A stretch of 17,623 nt of DNA. Origin: Candidatus Mnemosynella bozhongmuii (GTDB lineage Archaea; Halobacteriota; Archaeoglobi; Mnemosynellales; Mnemosynellaceae). The position numbers were made by a program, and so were the translations under genes. Positions 7,531 through 13,191 of the stretch are shown in pieces; within the stretch, counting starts at the first letter, position 1; every line of letters begins with the position of its first letter. The notes under the pieces were generated by a model. It saw only the letters and a list, made by a program, of their open reading frames with translations. It searched no databases and was not told the DNA's origin. The stretch is taken from NCBI GenBank assembly GCA_014361165.1, contig JACIWD010000028.1, positions 1 to 17,623 of the forward strand. Direction: 5' to 3'.

Positions 7531-8100
7531 TTATTCTTCCTCTTCTTCCTCAAGCTCCTCTCTGCAGCTCTCGCAGAGAAGTCTTCCAGAAACAAATTTC
7601 AGATTCTCGGAAAAGCTTCCACAACCCTCACAGATACCCTGCTGCAGTTCCTCCTCCATCTCGTCCATGAAAGGAGGTTCACGATTCATCTCCATAAGTG
7701 TTTCGATAATCTCGCCCATCTCAGCAGAGATTGAAATGATGTCCGTGTCTGTGATTATTCCAACAAGCTCCCCTCCCTCGACGACAGGAAGTCTTCTTAT
7801 ATCTCTTTTCACCATCAGTTTTGCCGCCTCCCTGACATCCTCATTGGGATCAACTGTTATCAGAGGAGAGGACATGATGTCCTTCAGCCTGACTTCAGAT
7901 GGCGATTTCCCCTCTGCAACCACCTTTGTAACGATGTCCCTCTCCGTGACTATTCCCACAGGAGTTCCGTCCTCGGTCACCACTATGCTCCCCACTCCTC
8001 TCCTTGCCATTTCTTTGGCTGCAGTAACCAGATCAGTTTCCGGAGATGCCTTAACAACATTTCTCGTCATTATCTCGCGAACTGGAACCCTTCCCTCCAT
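7531..8100 (-). CDS. CBS-domain protein A with C-terminal zinc ribbon and acidic tail
   Basis: First gene of the CBS operon, 189 residues. One Bateman pair (about 6-60 and 72-126) with intact signatures GIVTERD (49-55) and GIITDTD (114-120), a methionine- and glutamate-rich linker (about 127-155), a small zinc ribbon with CEGC (157-160) and CESC (176-179), and a run of acidic residues to the end. Fusions of a CBS pair to a zinc ribbon occur in archaea and suggest a nucleic-acid or protein contact for the ribbon, but no function is proven. ATG 8100 was chosen because GGTGA (8106-8110) lies five bases upstream; an in-frame GTG at 8109 overlaps that site. A TATA box at 8137-8144 drives this gene and probably the whole six-gene operon. 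Confidence 0.88.
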   Translation of the reverse strand: MEGRVPVREIMTRNVVKASPETDLVTAAKEMARRGVGSIVVTEDGTPVGIVTERDIVTKVVAEGKSPSEVRLKDIMSSPLITVDPNEDVREAAKLMVKRDIRRLPVVEGGELVGIITDTDIISISAEMGEIIETLMEMNREPPFMDEMEEELQQGICEGCGSFSENLKFVSGRLLCESCREELEEEEEE

Positions 8101-8136
8101 TTCACTCACCGGTCAGAAGATAGTTTGGAGGAGAAG

Positions 8137-8144
8137 TATAAAAA
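8137..8144 (-). promoter_or_regulatory. TATA box of the CBS/RNA ligase operon
   Basis: TTTTTATA on the minus strand with its centre 40 bases before ATG 8100. It predicts a start near 8114 and a leader of about 13 bases carrying the GGTGA site. It is the only clear promoter found upstream of the six tightly packed genes. Confidence 0.6.
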
Positions 8145-8164
8145 TCCAATGTCCCGGCTTCACA

Positions 8165-8172
8165 TTTATATA
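8165..8172 (+). promoter_or_regulatory. TATA box of the arvABC operon
   Basis: TTTATATA on the plus strand, 28 bases from the divergent box at 8137-8144. Predicted transcription start is near 8194, leaving about 22 bases of leader before ATG 8217 with GGAG (8205-8208) inside it. A shared regulator could affect both operons through this short region. Confidence 0.6.
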
Positions 8173-8216
8173 CTACGGCCAAAAAGATTATAGTGAAAGG
8201 GGACGGAGAGATTTCG

Positions 8217-8861
8217 ATGAGCTTTGTCGATGGACTCAGAAGATTTCTCAGAAGACTTTTCAGAAAGAACGATTTGAAAATAGGTATATACGGTCCTCCG
8301 AATGCCGGTAAAACAACACTTGCAAACAGAATAGTGATGGACTGGGAAGCTGAGGCTGAATGGAGCATCAGAGATCTTTTTGAAGGCGTTTCGAAAATTC
8401 CTCACGAAACAAGAAGGGCGAGAAGAAAGGGGAAGGTGAAGATAAAGGTAAACGGAAATTCCCTCACTCTTGACATTGTCGATATGCCCGGGCTTGCAAC
8501 AAAAATAGATTTTCATGATTTCCTTCATCACGGTTTGTCCGAGGAGGAGGCAAGAAAAAGGGCGAAGGAGGCAACTGAAGGGGTAATTGAGGCGATAAAG
8601 TGGTTGAATGACCTTGATGGAGTCCTTCTCGTGATGGATGCAACCGATAATCCGTTCACGCAGGTTAACGTCACTGTGGTCGGGAACATGGAGGCCCGAA
8701 AACTTCCAATCATCATCGTTGCGAACAAGATAGATCTTCCGGGAGCATCTCCTGCGAGGATAAAAAGTGCATTTCCGCAGCACCCCGTTGTTCCGGTTTC
8801 AGCTCTCAAAGGTGATAACATGGAAAAGTTATATGAAGCCATGGCAAAATATTTCGGATGA
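8217..8861 (+). CDS. arvA: Small Era-like GTPase ArvA/OapA
   Basis: Ras-superfamily GTPase of 214 residues. All G motifs are visible: G1 GPPNAGKT (26-33), a G2 threonine at T65, G3 DMPG (89-92), G4 NKID (170-173), G5 SAL (195-197). The residue after G3 is hydrophobic (L93) rather than Gln/His. The start VDGLRRFLRRLFRK (4-17) is a basic amphipathic helix that could touch the membrane. From memory, the Haloferax homologue was first named OapA (origin-associated) and later reported as needed for extracellular vesicle formation (ArvA); that link is by homology. ATG 8217 has GGAG eight bases upstream; the frame opens to a GTG at 8193, which coincides with the predicted transcript start. It heads the operon with arvB and arvC. 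Confidence 0.9.
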   Translation: MSFVDGLRRFLRRLFRKNDLKIGIYGPPNAGKTTLANRIVMDWEAEAEWSIRDLFEGVSKIPHETRRARRKGKVKIKVNGNSLTLDIVDMPGLATKIDFHDFLHHGLSEEEARKRAKEATEGVIEAIKWLNDLDGVLLVMDATDNPFTQVNVTVVGNMEARKLPIIIVANKIDLPGASPARIKSAFPQHPVVPVSALKGDNMEKLYEAMAKYFG

Positions 8862-8873
8862 AGGAGGTAGGAG

Positions 8874-9239
8874 ATGGACGTTCAGATCGACGTGGTCTCT
8901 CAGGATCACATGAAAGAGATGACAACAATGGAGAAAATCAGATTCATTCTCGATGAAGTGAAGAAGGGCAAGATCATAATCCTTGAATCAGGCCTCACGC
9001 CTGATGAGGAGGCCAAGCTGATAGAGACAACAATGCTTGAAATAGCAACAGGAGACTTCACCGGAATAGAGATTGAGAGCTATCCTCCTTCGAACGAGAA
9101 GAAAAGTGTTTTTGAGAGATTCCTCAGAAAGGAACCGAAAACAAGAGTTACGATAATAGGACCTGCAAACAAAATTAAGACTGTTAAAAAGGATCACAGG
9201 CTCATAAGTGCGATTGTGAAGATTGGAGTTGATGAATAG
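8874..9239 (+). CDS. arvB: ArvB/OapB family protein (DUF2073)
   Basis: Soluble 121-residue protein of the archaeal DUF2073 family, which accompanies the ArvA/OapA GTPase in many euryarchaea. Visible features are a helical start, KGKIIILESGLTPDEEAKLIE (31-51 region), the ESYPP segment (68-72), a charged loop ending in FLRKEP (82-87) and a C-terminal TIIGPANKIKTV segment. No catalytic motif or membrane helix is apparent. ATG 8874 is supported by GGAGGT five bases upstream. The gene is 12 bases after arvA and one base before arvC, so a joint complex with the GTPase is plausible. Its biochemical role is unknown to me. Confidence 0.85.
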   Translation: MDVQIDVVSQDHMKEMTTMEKIRFILDEVKKGKIIILESGLTPDEEAKLIETTMLEIATGDFTGIEIESYPPSNEKKSVFERFLRKEPKTRVTIIGPANKIKTVKKDHRLISAIVKIGVDE

Positions 9240-9240
9240 C

Positions 9241-9648
9241 ATGCCCCACATGTGCACGAAATGCGGAAAGATTTATGAGGACTCCTCTGAGGCTCTTCTC
9301 CATGGCTGTGAGTGCGGATGGAACAAGTTTCTTTATCTCAGAAGTGCAGATGAAGGGAGGAGGAAAACAGTTCTCGAATATGTGAGGGAGAGGGAGAAAG
9401 AGCTTGAGAAGATTGATGAGAGAATTGAAGAGGTGAGGGAAACCGAAAGCATACCTCCTGAAGGAAAGGTGATGAAGCTCGAAGATTCCGAATCAGATGA
9501 TGTCGCATCCATAAGAATAATCGAACCGGGAAGATACGAGCTCAATCTCAACGCTCTTTTTGAGAGAGATGAGATCATCATGGCTCTGAAAAGGGATGGC
9601 ACATATGTGATACACTTTCCGCCAATCTTCAAGAAAAAGAAGTTTTAG
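9241..9648 (+). CDS. arvC: ArvC/OapC family zinc-ribbon protein
   Basis: A 135-residue protein beginning with a zinc ribbon: MPHMCTKCG (C5, C8) and GCECGW (C23, C25). A charged, probably coiled helix follows (about 38-70), then an acidic linker (80-88) and a conserved C-terminal domain GRYELNLNALF (97-107) to IHFPPIF, ending in KKKKF. The family accompanies ArvA and ArvB in euryarchaea. ATG 9241 was chosen because family members start MPHxCTxCG and GGAGTTGAT (9225-9233) lies seven bases upstream; in-frame TTG 9223 and ATG 9232 lie inside or before that site. It begins one base after arvB ends and overlaps the convergent secreted-protein gene by four bases. Confidence 0.87.
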   Translation: MPHMCTKCGKIYEDSSEALLHGCECGWNKFLYLRSADEGRRKTVLEYVREREKELEKIDERIEEVRETESIPPEGKVMKLEDSESDDVASIRIIEPGRYELNLNALFERDEIIMALKRDGTYVIHFPPIFKKKKF

Positions 9649-10052
9649 AAGAAAACTCTCGGTGTTACCGTTCTGTTATGAACCGTGATTGTGGTTCCGT
9701 CGCTGAAAACAAAGGAGACATTTTTTATCTCCCTGTCAAATCTCACCGGTTCGAGGACAGATTGATGAACTCCGAACTTCAGAAATGCTTCGGATTCGCT
9801 CACGCTCAGAAATTCAATGTTCTCACCATCGAATAAATTCTGGATCTCTCTTTTAATCGGGGCATCTCCGAAAAGCTTCACCGAAAATTCTGTTAAACTC
9901 TCGAGGCTGTAATCAACCCTCACGGTAACTTCGGTTGAGTTCAGGAAAAAGGTGATGGAGTGAATCTCCACTCTGGACTCCTCTACTGCTTCTGCTGTTG
10001 AGGAGAGGGCAAGAAATGCGAATACGAGGATGAGGGCAAAGATTTTCTTCAT
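9645..10052 (-). CDS. Small secreted or surface protein of unknown function
   Basis: Not recognised. The 135-residue product starts with a clear signal peptide: MKK, a hydrophobic core of about 6-17, and SSTAEA before a likely cut near 20-22. The mature part of about 113 residues is predicted beta-rich, with no cysteines and no second membrane segment. Three N-glycosylation sequons are present (N38 NST, N111 NVS, N126 NRT), fitting an exported archaeal glycoprotein. ATG 10052 was chosen since it begins the signal peptide and lies three bases after the predicted transcript start; the frame runs upstream to 10154 without a sensible N-terminus. The 3' end overlaps arvC tail-to-tail. Its position beside vesicle and CetZ genes suggests an envelope role, by inference. 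Confidence 0.75.
   Translation of the reverse strand: MKKIFALILVFAFLALSSTAEAVEESRVEIHSITFFLNSTEVTVRVDYSLESLTEFSVKLFGDAPIKREIQNLFDGENIEFLSVSESEAFLKFGVHQSVLEPVRFDREIKNVSFVFSDGTTITVHNRTVTPRVFF
9721..9726 (+). terminator. Possible oligo-T terminator of arvABC inside the opposing gene
   Basis: Six T in a row on the plus strand, 73 bases past the arvC stop, within the antisense of the convergent secreted-protein gene. With no intergenic space, this is the nearest strong U-tract available to end the arvABC transcript. Confidence 0.35.
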
Positions 10053-10077
10053 CCACTTGATTTTTAATGATACCCCT

Positions 10078-10085
10078 ATATTAAA
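10078..10085 (-). promoter_or_regulatory. TATA box of the small secreted protein gene
   Basis: TTTAATAT on the minus strand, centred about 30 bases before ATG 10052. The predicted transcript starts near 10055, giving a nearly leaderless mRNA, consistent with the absence of a good Shine-Dalgarno. Confidence 0.55.
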
Positions 10086-10087
10086 TC

Positions 10088-10102
10088 TCCTCTTCCAGAG
10101 GA
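10088..10102. promoter_or_regulatory. 15-base palindrome next to the TATA box (possible operator)
   Basis: TCCTCTTCCAGAGGA is an inverted repeat with 6-base arms around a 3-base centre. It starts two bases upstream of the minus-strand TATA box, covering the BRE position, in the 121-base region between two divergent genes. Binding there should affect recruitment of TFB. No specific regulator can be named. Confidence 0.35.
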
Positions 10103-10137
10103 TTTCTGCGGATGTTCGATGAACCTTCTTATGGATA

Positions 10138-10146
10138 AAATATAAA
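10138..10146 (+). promoter_or_regulatory. TATA box of the coiled-coil/PRC-barrel gene pair
   Basis: AAATATAAA, centred about 32 bases before ATG 10174. It predicts a start near 10168 and a leader of only a few bases, so initiation may be essentially leaderless. Confidence 0.55.
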
Positions 10147-10173
10147 TCAATCAACCTCTAATTTCAGTGAGAG

Positions 10174-11088
10174 ATGATGTACGAGACCTCTTTCAATGAG
10201 AAGGCCAATCTGTATGCGGAGAAATACTGGCTTTTCTGGAATCGGAAGGGAGTCAATCTGAGCAATATTGATGAGCAGCTCAGAGAGATAGAGGAGCTCC
10301 TAAACCGTGGTGTCAGCGGAAAGCTGAGGCTGCAGCTGGAGGGAGAATACAGAAAACTTCAGGCAATGAAGGAAAAGATGGACAGAGCGGTTTCGGAAGT
10401 TGACGAGATAAAAAGAGAGCTTCTTGAGCTGACAGCCAATTTTGCACCGGACCTTGATCTGAGAAAGGATAACGTCTTTCCCTATGACAGCGAACACGAG
10501 CCACTTTCTGAGAGCTATTTCCGGGCGATAACAGACATATTTTTCAAGGAGCCATCTCCGTATATCGATTTCTCTGAGGGAAGAATCTCTCCAGAAGGGA
10601 TTATTCTCAAGGTTCCGGTCTCATCTGATTTTGAGGCATTCAGAATCATGAATAACATGTTCATGGTAATTCAGGAGGCCGCTAAAAAACACCTCGGTCT
10701 TGAGAATCTCATGGACAAATGCTGGGAACAGATAAGAAGCAGGGAGTATGCCTTCATAGCCTTCAACATTCTCGTTGAATACCGATCTCTCACCCTGGAG
10801 GAAATCCAGAGAATCTGCGATATTCAGGACAGAGAATACAAAAAGCTCGTCTCTCAGACTTACAATGAGCAGCTCAGAAGAGAGCTTGAAGAGCTAATAA
10901 GGGATAAATGCCCGGTGATAAAGAAAGATGGGAACAACTATGTGATAACAGATTTTGGTCTCTGGATGTGGAGGATGTGCAGTGCTGAGGAAGAGGAGAG
11001 GACGAGGGCTGAGGAGGACAGAGGAGAACAGGTGGTAATAAAAAATCTGCTGAAAAGAGCTTTTGAGCTCAGGAAAAAGAAAAGGTGA
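10174..11088 (+). CDS. Hypothetical coiled-coil protein with winged-helix-like C-terminal region
   Basis: Not recognised as a named family. The 304-residue product is soluble. Residues about 30-90 are heptad-like and charged (coiled coil). A middle domain (about 105-185) includes ISPEGIILKVPVS (138-150). Residues about 190-268 look like a winged helix: a helix around AFIAFNILVEY, LTLEEIQRICDI, an amphipathic helix, then the beta-wing CPVIKKDGNNYVITDFG (246-262). The tail is very charged (270-304), ending in KKKR. The start could be either of two adjacent ATGs (10174 or 10177). The stop overlaps the ribosome binding site of the PRC-barrel gene, so the two are co-translated. The wing could bind DNA or, as in some cytoskeletal adaptors, protein. 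The fold assignment is by eye and tentative. Confidence 0.7.
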   Translation: MMYETSFNEKANLYAEKYWLFWNRKGVNLSNIDEQLREIEELLNRGVSGKLRLQLEGEYRKLQAMKEKMDRAVSEVDEIKRELLELTANFAPDLDLRKDNVFPYDSEHEPLSESYFRAITDIFFKEPSPYIDFSEGRISPEGIILKVPVSSDFEAFRIMNNMFMVIQEAAKKHLGLENLMDKCWEQIRSREYAFIAFNILVEYRSLTLEEIQRICDIQDREYKKLVSQTYNEQLRRELEELIRDKCPVIKKDGNNYVITDFGLWMWRMCSAEEEERTRAEEDRGEQVVIKNLLKRAFELRKKKR

Positions 11089-11093
11089 AGTGG

Positions 11094-11930
11094 ATGAAAA
11101 ATGAGCTCATAGAGAAGGCATTTGCCTATTATTCCAGCCACCTTTTTCCCTGGAACTTTTTGCTCGAACCCGTGAGCACTGAAACTCTGAGACATTACAT
11201 GAAATATGCAGTTCCGATGAGTGAGAAAATAAAGGAGAGGCTGAAAGCTCTCATAGAGAGTTTCACGATAGATGCTCTTGATGGAGACTCCGGAATAGAG
11301 GGTCTCTCCAGTTTTGATCCTTTATTTTTGAGGAAGTTCATAACAGAAATATCCAGAAAGGCTGTCAGAGACTTCCTCATTGATCCCGAGAACAGCTTTG
11401 CAAAGCAGGAGCATGGAAAGCACTACATTTATTATCCCTTTGCGTATCTCCAGTGTCTGATTTTCTCAATTTTCGAGGACTTCAGAATTGGAGGGGAGAG
11501 AATATCTCTCTCCGATATCGTCGATCTCAAAGAAATTGCAAAGCTTCTCGGATGCCCAATTCCCCAGGTTGCAAAGAAGGAGTACCTCATGCACCAGCTC
11601 TATCACGAGATTAAAAAGAAGACGAGTTTCTGGACGATTTGCATCTCTGGAAAGTGGCTTGTGGGGAAGAGAGTCTTCTATGAGGATGGAAAAATAATAG
11701 GAAGATTCCATCAGATTTTTTTCGATCAGAAAACAGGAAAAATTCTTCAGATAATTGCAAGACCGGAACCGGGAGCGGATCTCTCTCCTCTTGTGAAAAT
11801 CGGGAACAATGCAGTTCTTGAGCCCCAGAGACTTCATCTCTCAAACTTCTTCGGCGATGCGTTCATCTACGAGTTCATTGACAGAGAGCTTCCAGATGTT
11901 GAGTCCGTGATTCTTGATGATGAGGAATAG
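11094..11930 (+). CDS. PRC-barrel domain protein with helical N-terminal domain
   Basis: A 278-residue soluble protein. The C-terminal third (about 185-258) reads as a PRC-barrel: GKWLVGKRV, a turn at YEDGKIIG, then FDQKTGKILQIIARP and a following strand-rich part. PRC-barrels occur in RimM and in CdpB-type archaeal division proteins that bind SepF. The N-terminal 180 residues are mainly helical and not recognised. ATG 11094 has GGTGA (11084-11088) five bases upstream, and the TGA of that site is the stop codon of the preceding gene; a GTG at 11085 in the same frame overlaps it. The cetZ promoter lies immediately after its stop. A cytoskeletal or division role is inference from context; an RNA role remains possible. 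Confidence 0.75.
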   Translation: MKNELIEKAFAYYSSHLFPWNFLLEPVSTETLRHYMKYAVPMSEKIKERLKALIESFTIDALDGDSGIEGLSSFDPLFLRKFITEISRKAVRDFLIDPENSFAKQEHGKHYIYYPFAYLQCLIFSIFEDFRIGGERISLSDIVDLKEIAKLLGCPIPQVAKKEYLMHQLYHEIKKKTSFWTICISGKWLVGKRVFYEDGKIIGRFHQIFFDQKTGKILQIIARPEPGADLSPLVKIGNNAVLEPQRLHLSNFFGDAFIYEFIDRELPDVESVILDDEE

Positions 11931-11939
11931 TTTAATATA
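11931..11939 (+). promoter_or_regulatory. TATA box of the cetZ operon
   Basis: TTTAATATA begins directly after the TAG stop of the PRC-barrel gene. A start near 11961 would give a leader of about 34 bases containing the strong GGAGGAG Shine-Dalgarno. So cetZ can be transcribed separately, although read-through from the gene pair upstream is also possible. Confidence 0.6.
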
Positions 11940-11994
11940 TGCCGTCTTAACAATGGAGTATTAAAGCCAAGGCAAAGCTTCGAGGAGGAGTGAA

Positions 11995-13191
11995 ATGAAG
12001 TTATTTATGATTGGCTTCGGTCAGGCAGGTGGCAAGATAGTGGATCTTTTCGTCGAGTATGACAAGAGGACAAAGCAGAACGCCATAGTCAGAGCCCTCG
12101 CGATCAACACGGCAAAGGCAGATCTTCTGGGTCTGAAGCACATTCCGATGGAGGACAGACTTCTGATAGGTCAATCAATAGTCAAGGGTCACGGAGTTGG
12201 AGCGGACAATGAGCTCGGAGCAAAGGTTGCTGCAGAGGACATCTACACAATTCAGAGTGCGATTGACAAAAGAGGGACTCATGAGGTTGATGCCTTTCTC
12301 ATTGTTGCGGGTCTTGGAGGAGGTACTGGCTCTGGAGGAGCTCCGGTTCTTGCGAGAAGGTTGAGAAGACTTTACATTGAACCTGTCTATGCTCTCGGAA
12401 TTCTTCCTGCAAAAGATGAGGGAGCTCTCTACTCCTTAAATGCTGCAAGAAGTCTTAAGAGTCTCATAAATGAGGTTGATAATCTTTTCCTGTTTGATAA
12501 TGATCTCTGGAAGAGAGAGGGAGAAACTCTTCAGGATGCTTACAGATACATGAATGAGGAGATAGTGAGGCGCTTCTCTGTTCTAATAGGAGCAGGCGAA
12601 GCAGGGAATTCAGGAAGCTCTTCCGTTGGAGAGATGGTGGTTGACAGCTCCGAGATAATAAATACGCTGAGAGGAGGAGGCATCACAGCCGTGGGCTATG
12701 CTTCGGAAGAGGTGAAGAGAAAGAAAGGTGTTGGTCTTGGAGGTCTTTTCGGAAGGAGAAAGGAGAGATCCTCTCTTGAATCTCTCGACACAACCACAAG
12801 AATCACTTCTCTGGTCAGAAGGGCTGTGATGGGTAGACTGACAATTCAGTGTGATGTCAGAACTGCTGAAAGAGCTCTTGTTCTTCTTGCAGGTCCTCCG
12901 GAGGAGCTTGACAGGAAGGGAATAGAGAAGGCCAAGCTCTGGGTTGAGAGTCTGATAAGAGGGACCGAGGTCAGAGGGGGAGATCATCCGATTCCAAAAG
13001 CGAATTCAGTTGCGGCGGTTGTTCTCTTCTCAGGTGTCACCGACATTCCGAGACTGAAGGAACTTCAGAAGATTGCTCTTGAAGCACAGGAGAGTCTCAG
13101 AAGTCTCTCAACCGAAACCGAGGAGAAGGTTGTTGACTTCTTCGAAGATGACTCTCTGAAGCCATTAATAGATGAGGGGGATGATTTCTGA
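11995..13191 (+). CDS. cetZ: Tubulin-like GTPase CetZ
   Basis: FtsZ/tubulin-superfamily GTPase of 398 residues, closest by eye to archaeal CetZ, which controls cell shape and motility rather than being the main division ring. The start MKLFMIGFGQAGGKIVD carries the T1 glycine loop (7-13), and GLGGGTGSG (107-115) is the T4 tubulin signature. The T7-like catalytic loop appears to be VVDSSEIINTL (215-225), with D217 and E220 in place of the two acidic residues of FtsZ NxDxxD, followed by GGGITAVGYA. This alignment is by eye. The C-terminal domain runs from about 280 to 370, then an acidic tail. ATG 11995 has a strong GGAGGAG site. The stop overlaps the membrane stalk gene by one base (TGATG). 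CetZ polymers could be anchored by that neighbour (inference). Confidence 0.92.
   Translation: MKLFMIGFGQAGGKIVDLFVEYDKRTKQNAIVRALAINTAKADLLGLKHIPMEDRLLIGQSIVKGHGVGADNELGAKVAAEDIYTIQSAIDKRGTHEVDAFLIVAGLGGGTGSGGAPVLARRLRRLYIEPVYALGILPAKDEGALYSLNAARSLKSLINEVDNLFLFDNDLWKREGETLQDAYRYMNEEIVRRFSVLIGAGEAGNSGSSSVGEMVVDSSEIINTLRGGGITAVGYASEEVKRKKGVGLGGLFGRRKERSSLESLDTTTRITSLVRRAVMGRLTIQCDVRTAERALVLLAGPPEELDRKGIEKAKLWVESLIRGTEVRGGDHPIPKANSVAAVVLFSGVTDIPRLKELQKIALEAQESLRSLSTETEEKVVDFFEDDSLKPLIDEGDDF

Noticed and set aside
4420..7780. Dispersed DNA repeats resembling ATTCCAACAAGCTC on the plus strand across the CBS operon
   Set aside because: They are the reverse complement of codons for the recurring ELVGII motif in CBS domains. 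Spacing follows protein domains, so this is protein homology and not a CRISPR or mobile repeat.
7322..8311. Plus-strand open frame of 329 codons antisense to CBS genes A and B
   Set aside because: It is serine/threonine-rich low-complexity sequence mirroring the CT-rich antisense of purine-loaded CBS genes, has no promoter or ribosome binding site at its start, and lies opposite clearly homologous proteins.
10053..10154. Upstream extension of the small secreted protein to 10154
   Set aside because: The extension would precede a perfect signal peptide with 34 unrelated residues and would run through its own TATA box at 10078-10085.
10053..10173. C/D box guide RNA in the divergent intergenic region
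   Set aside because: CGATGAA resembles a C box but no matching D, D' and C' boxes occur at the right spacing; the region is explained by two TATA boxes and a palindrome.
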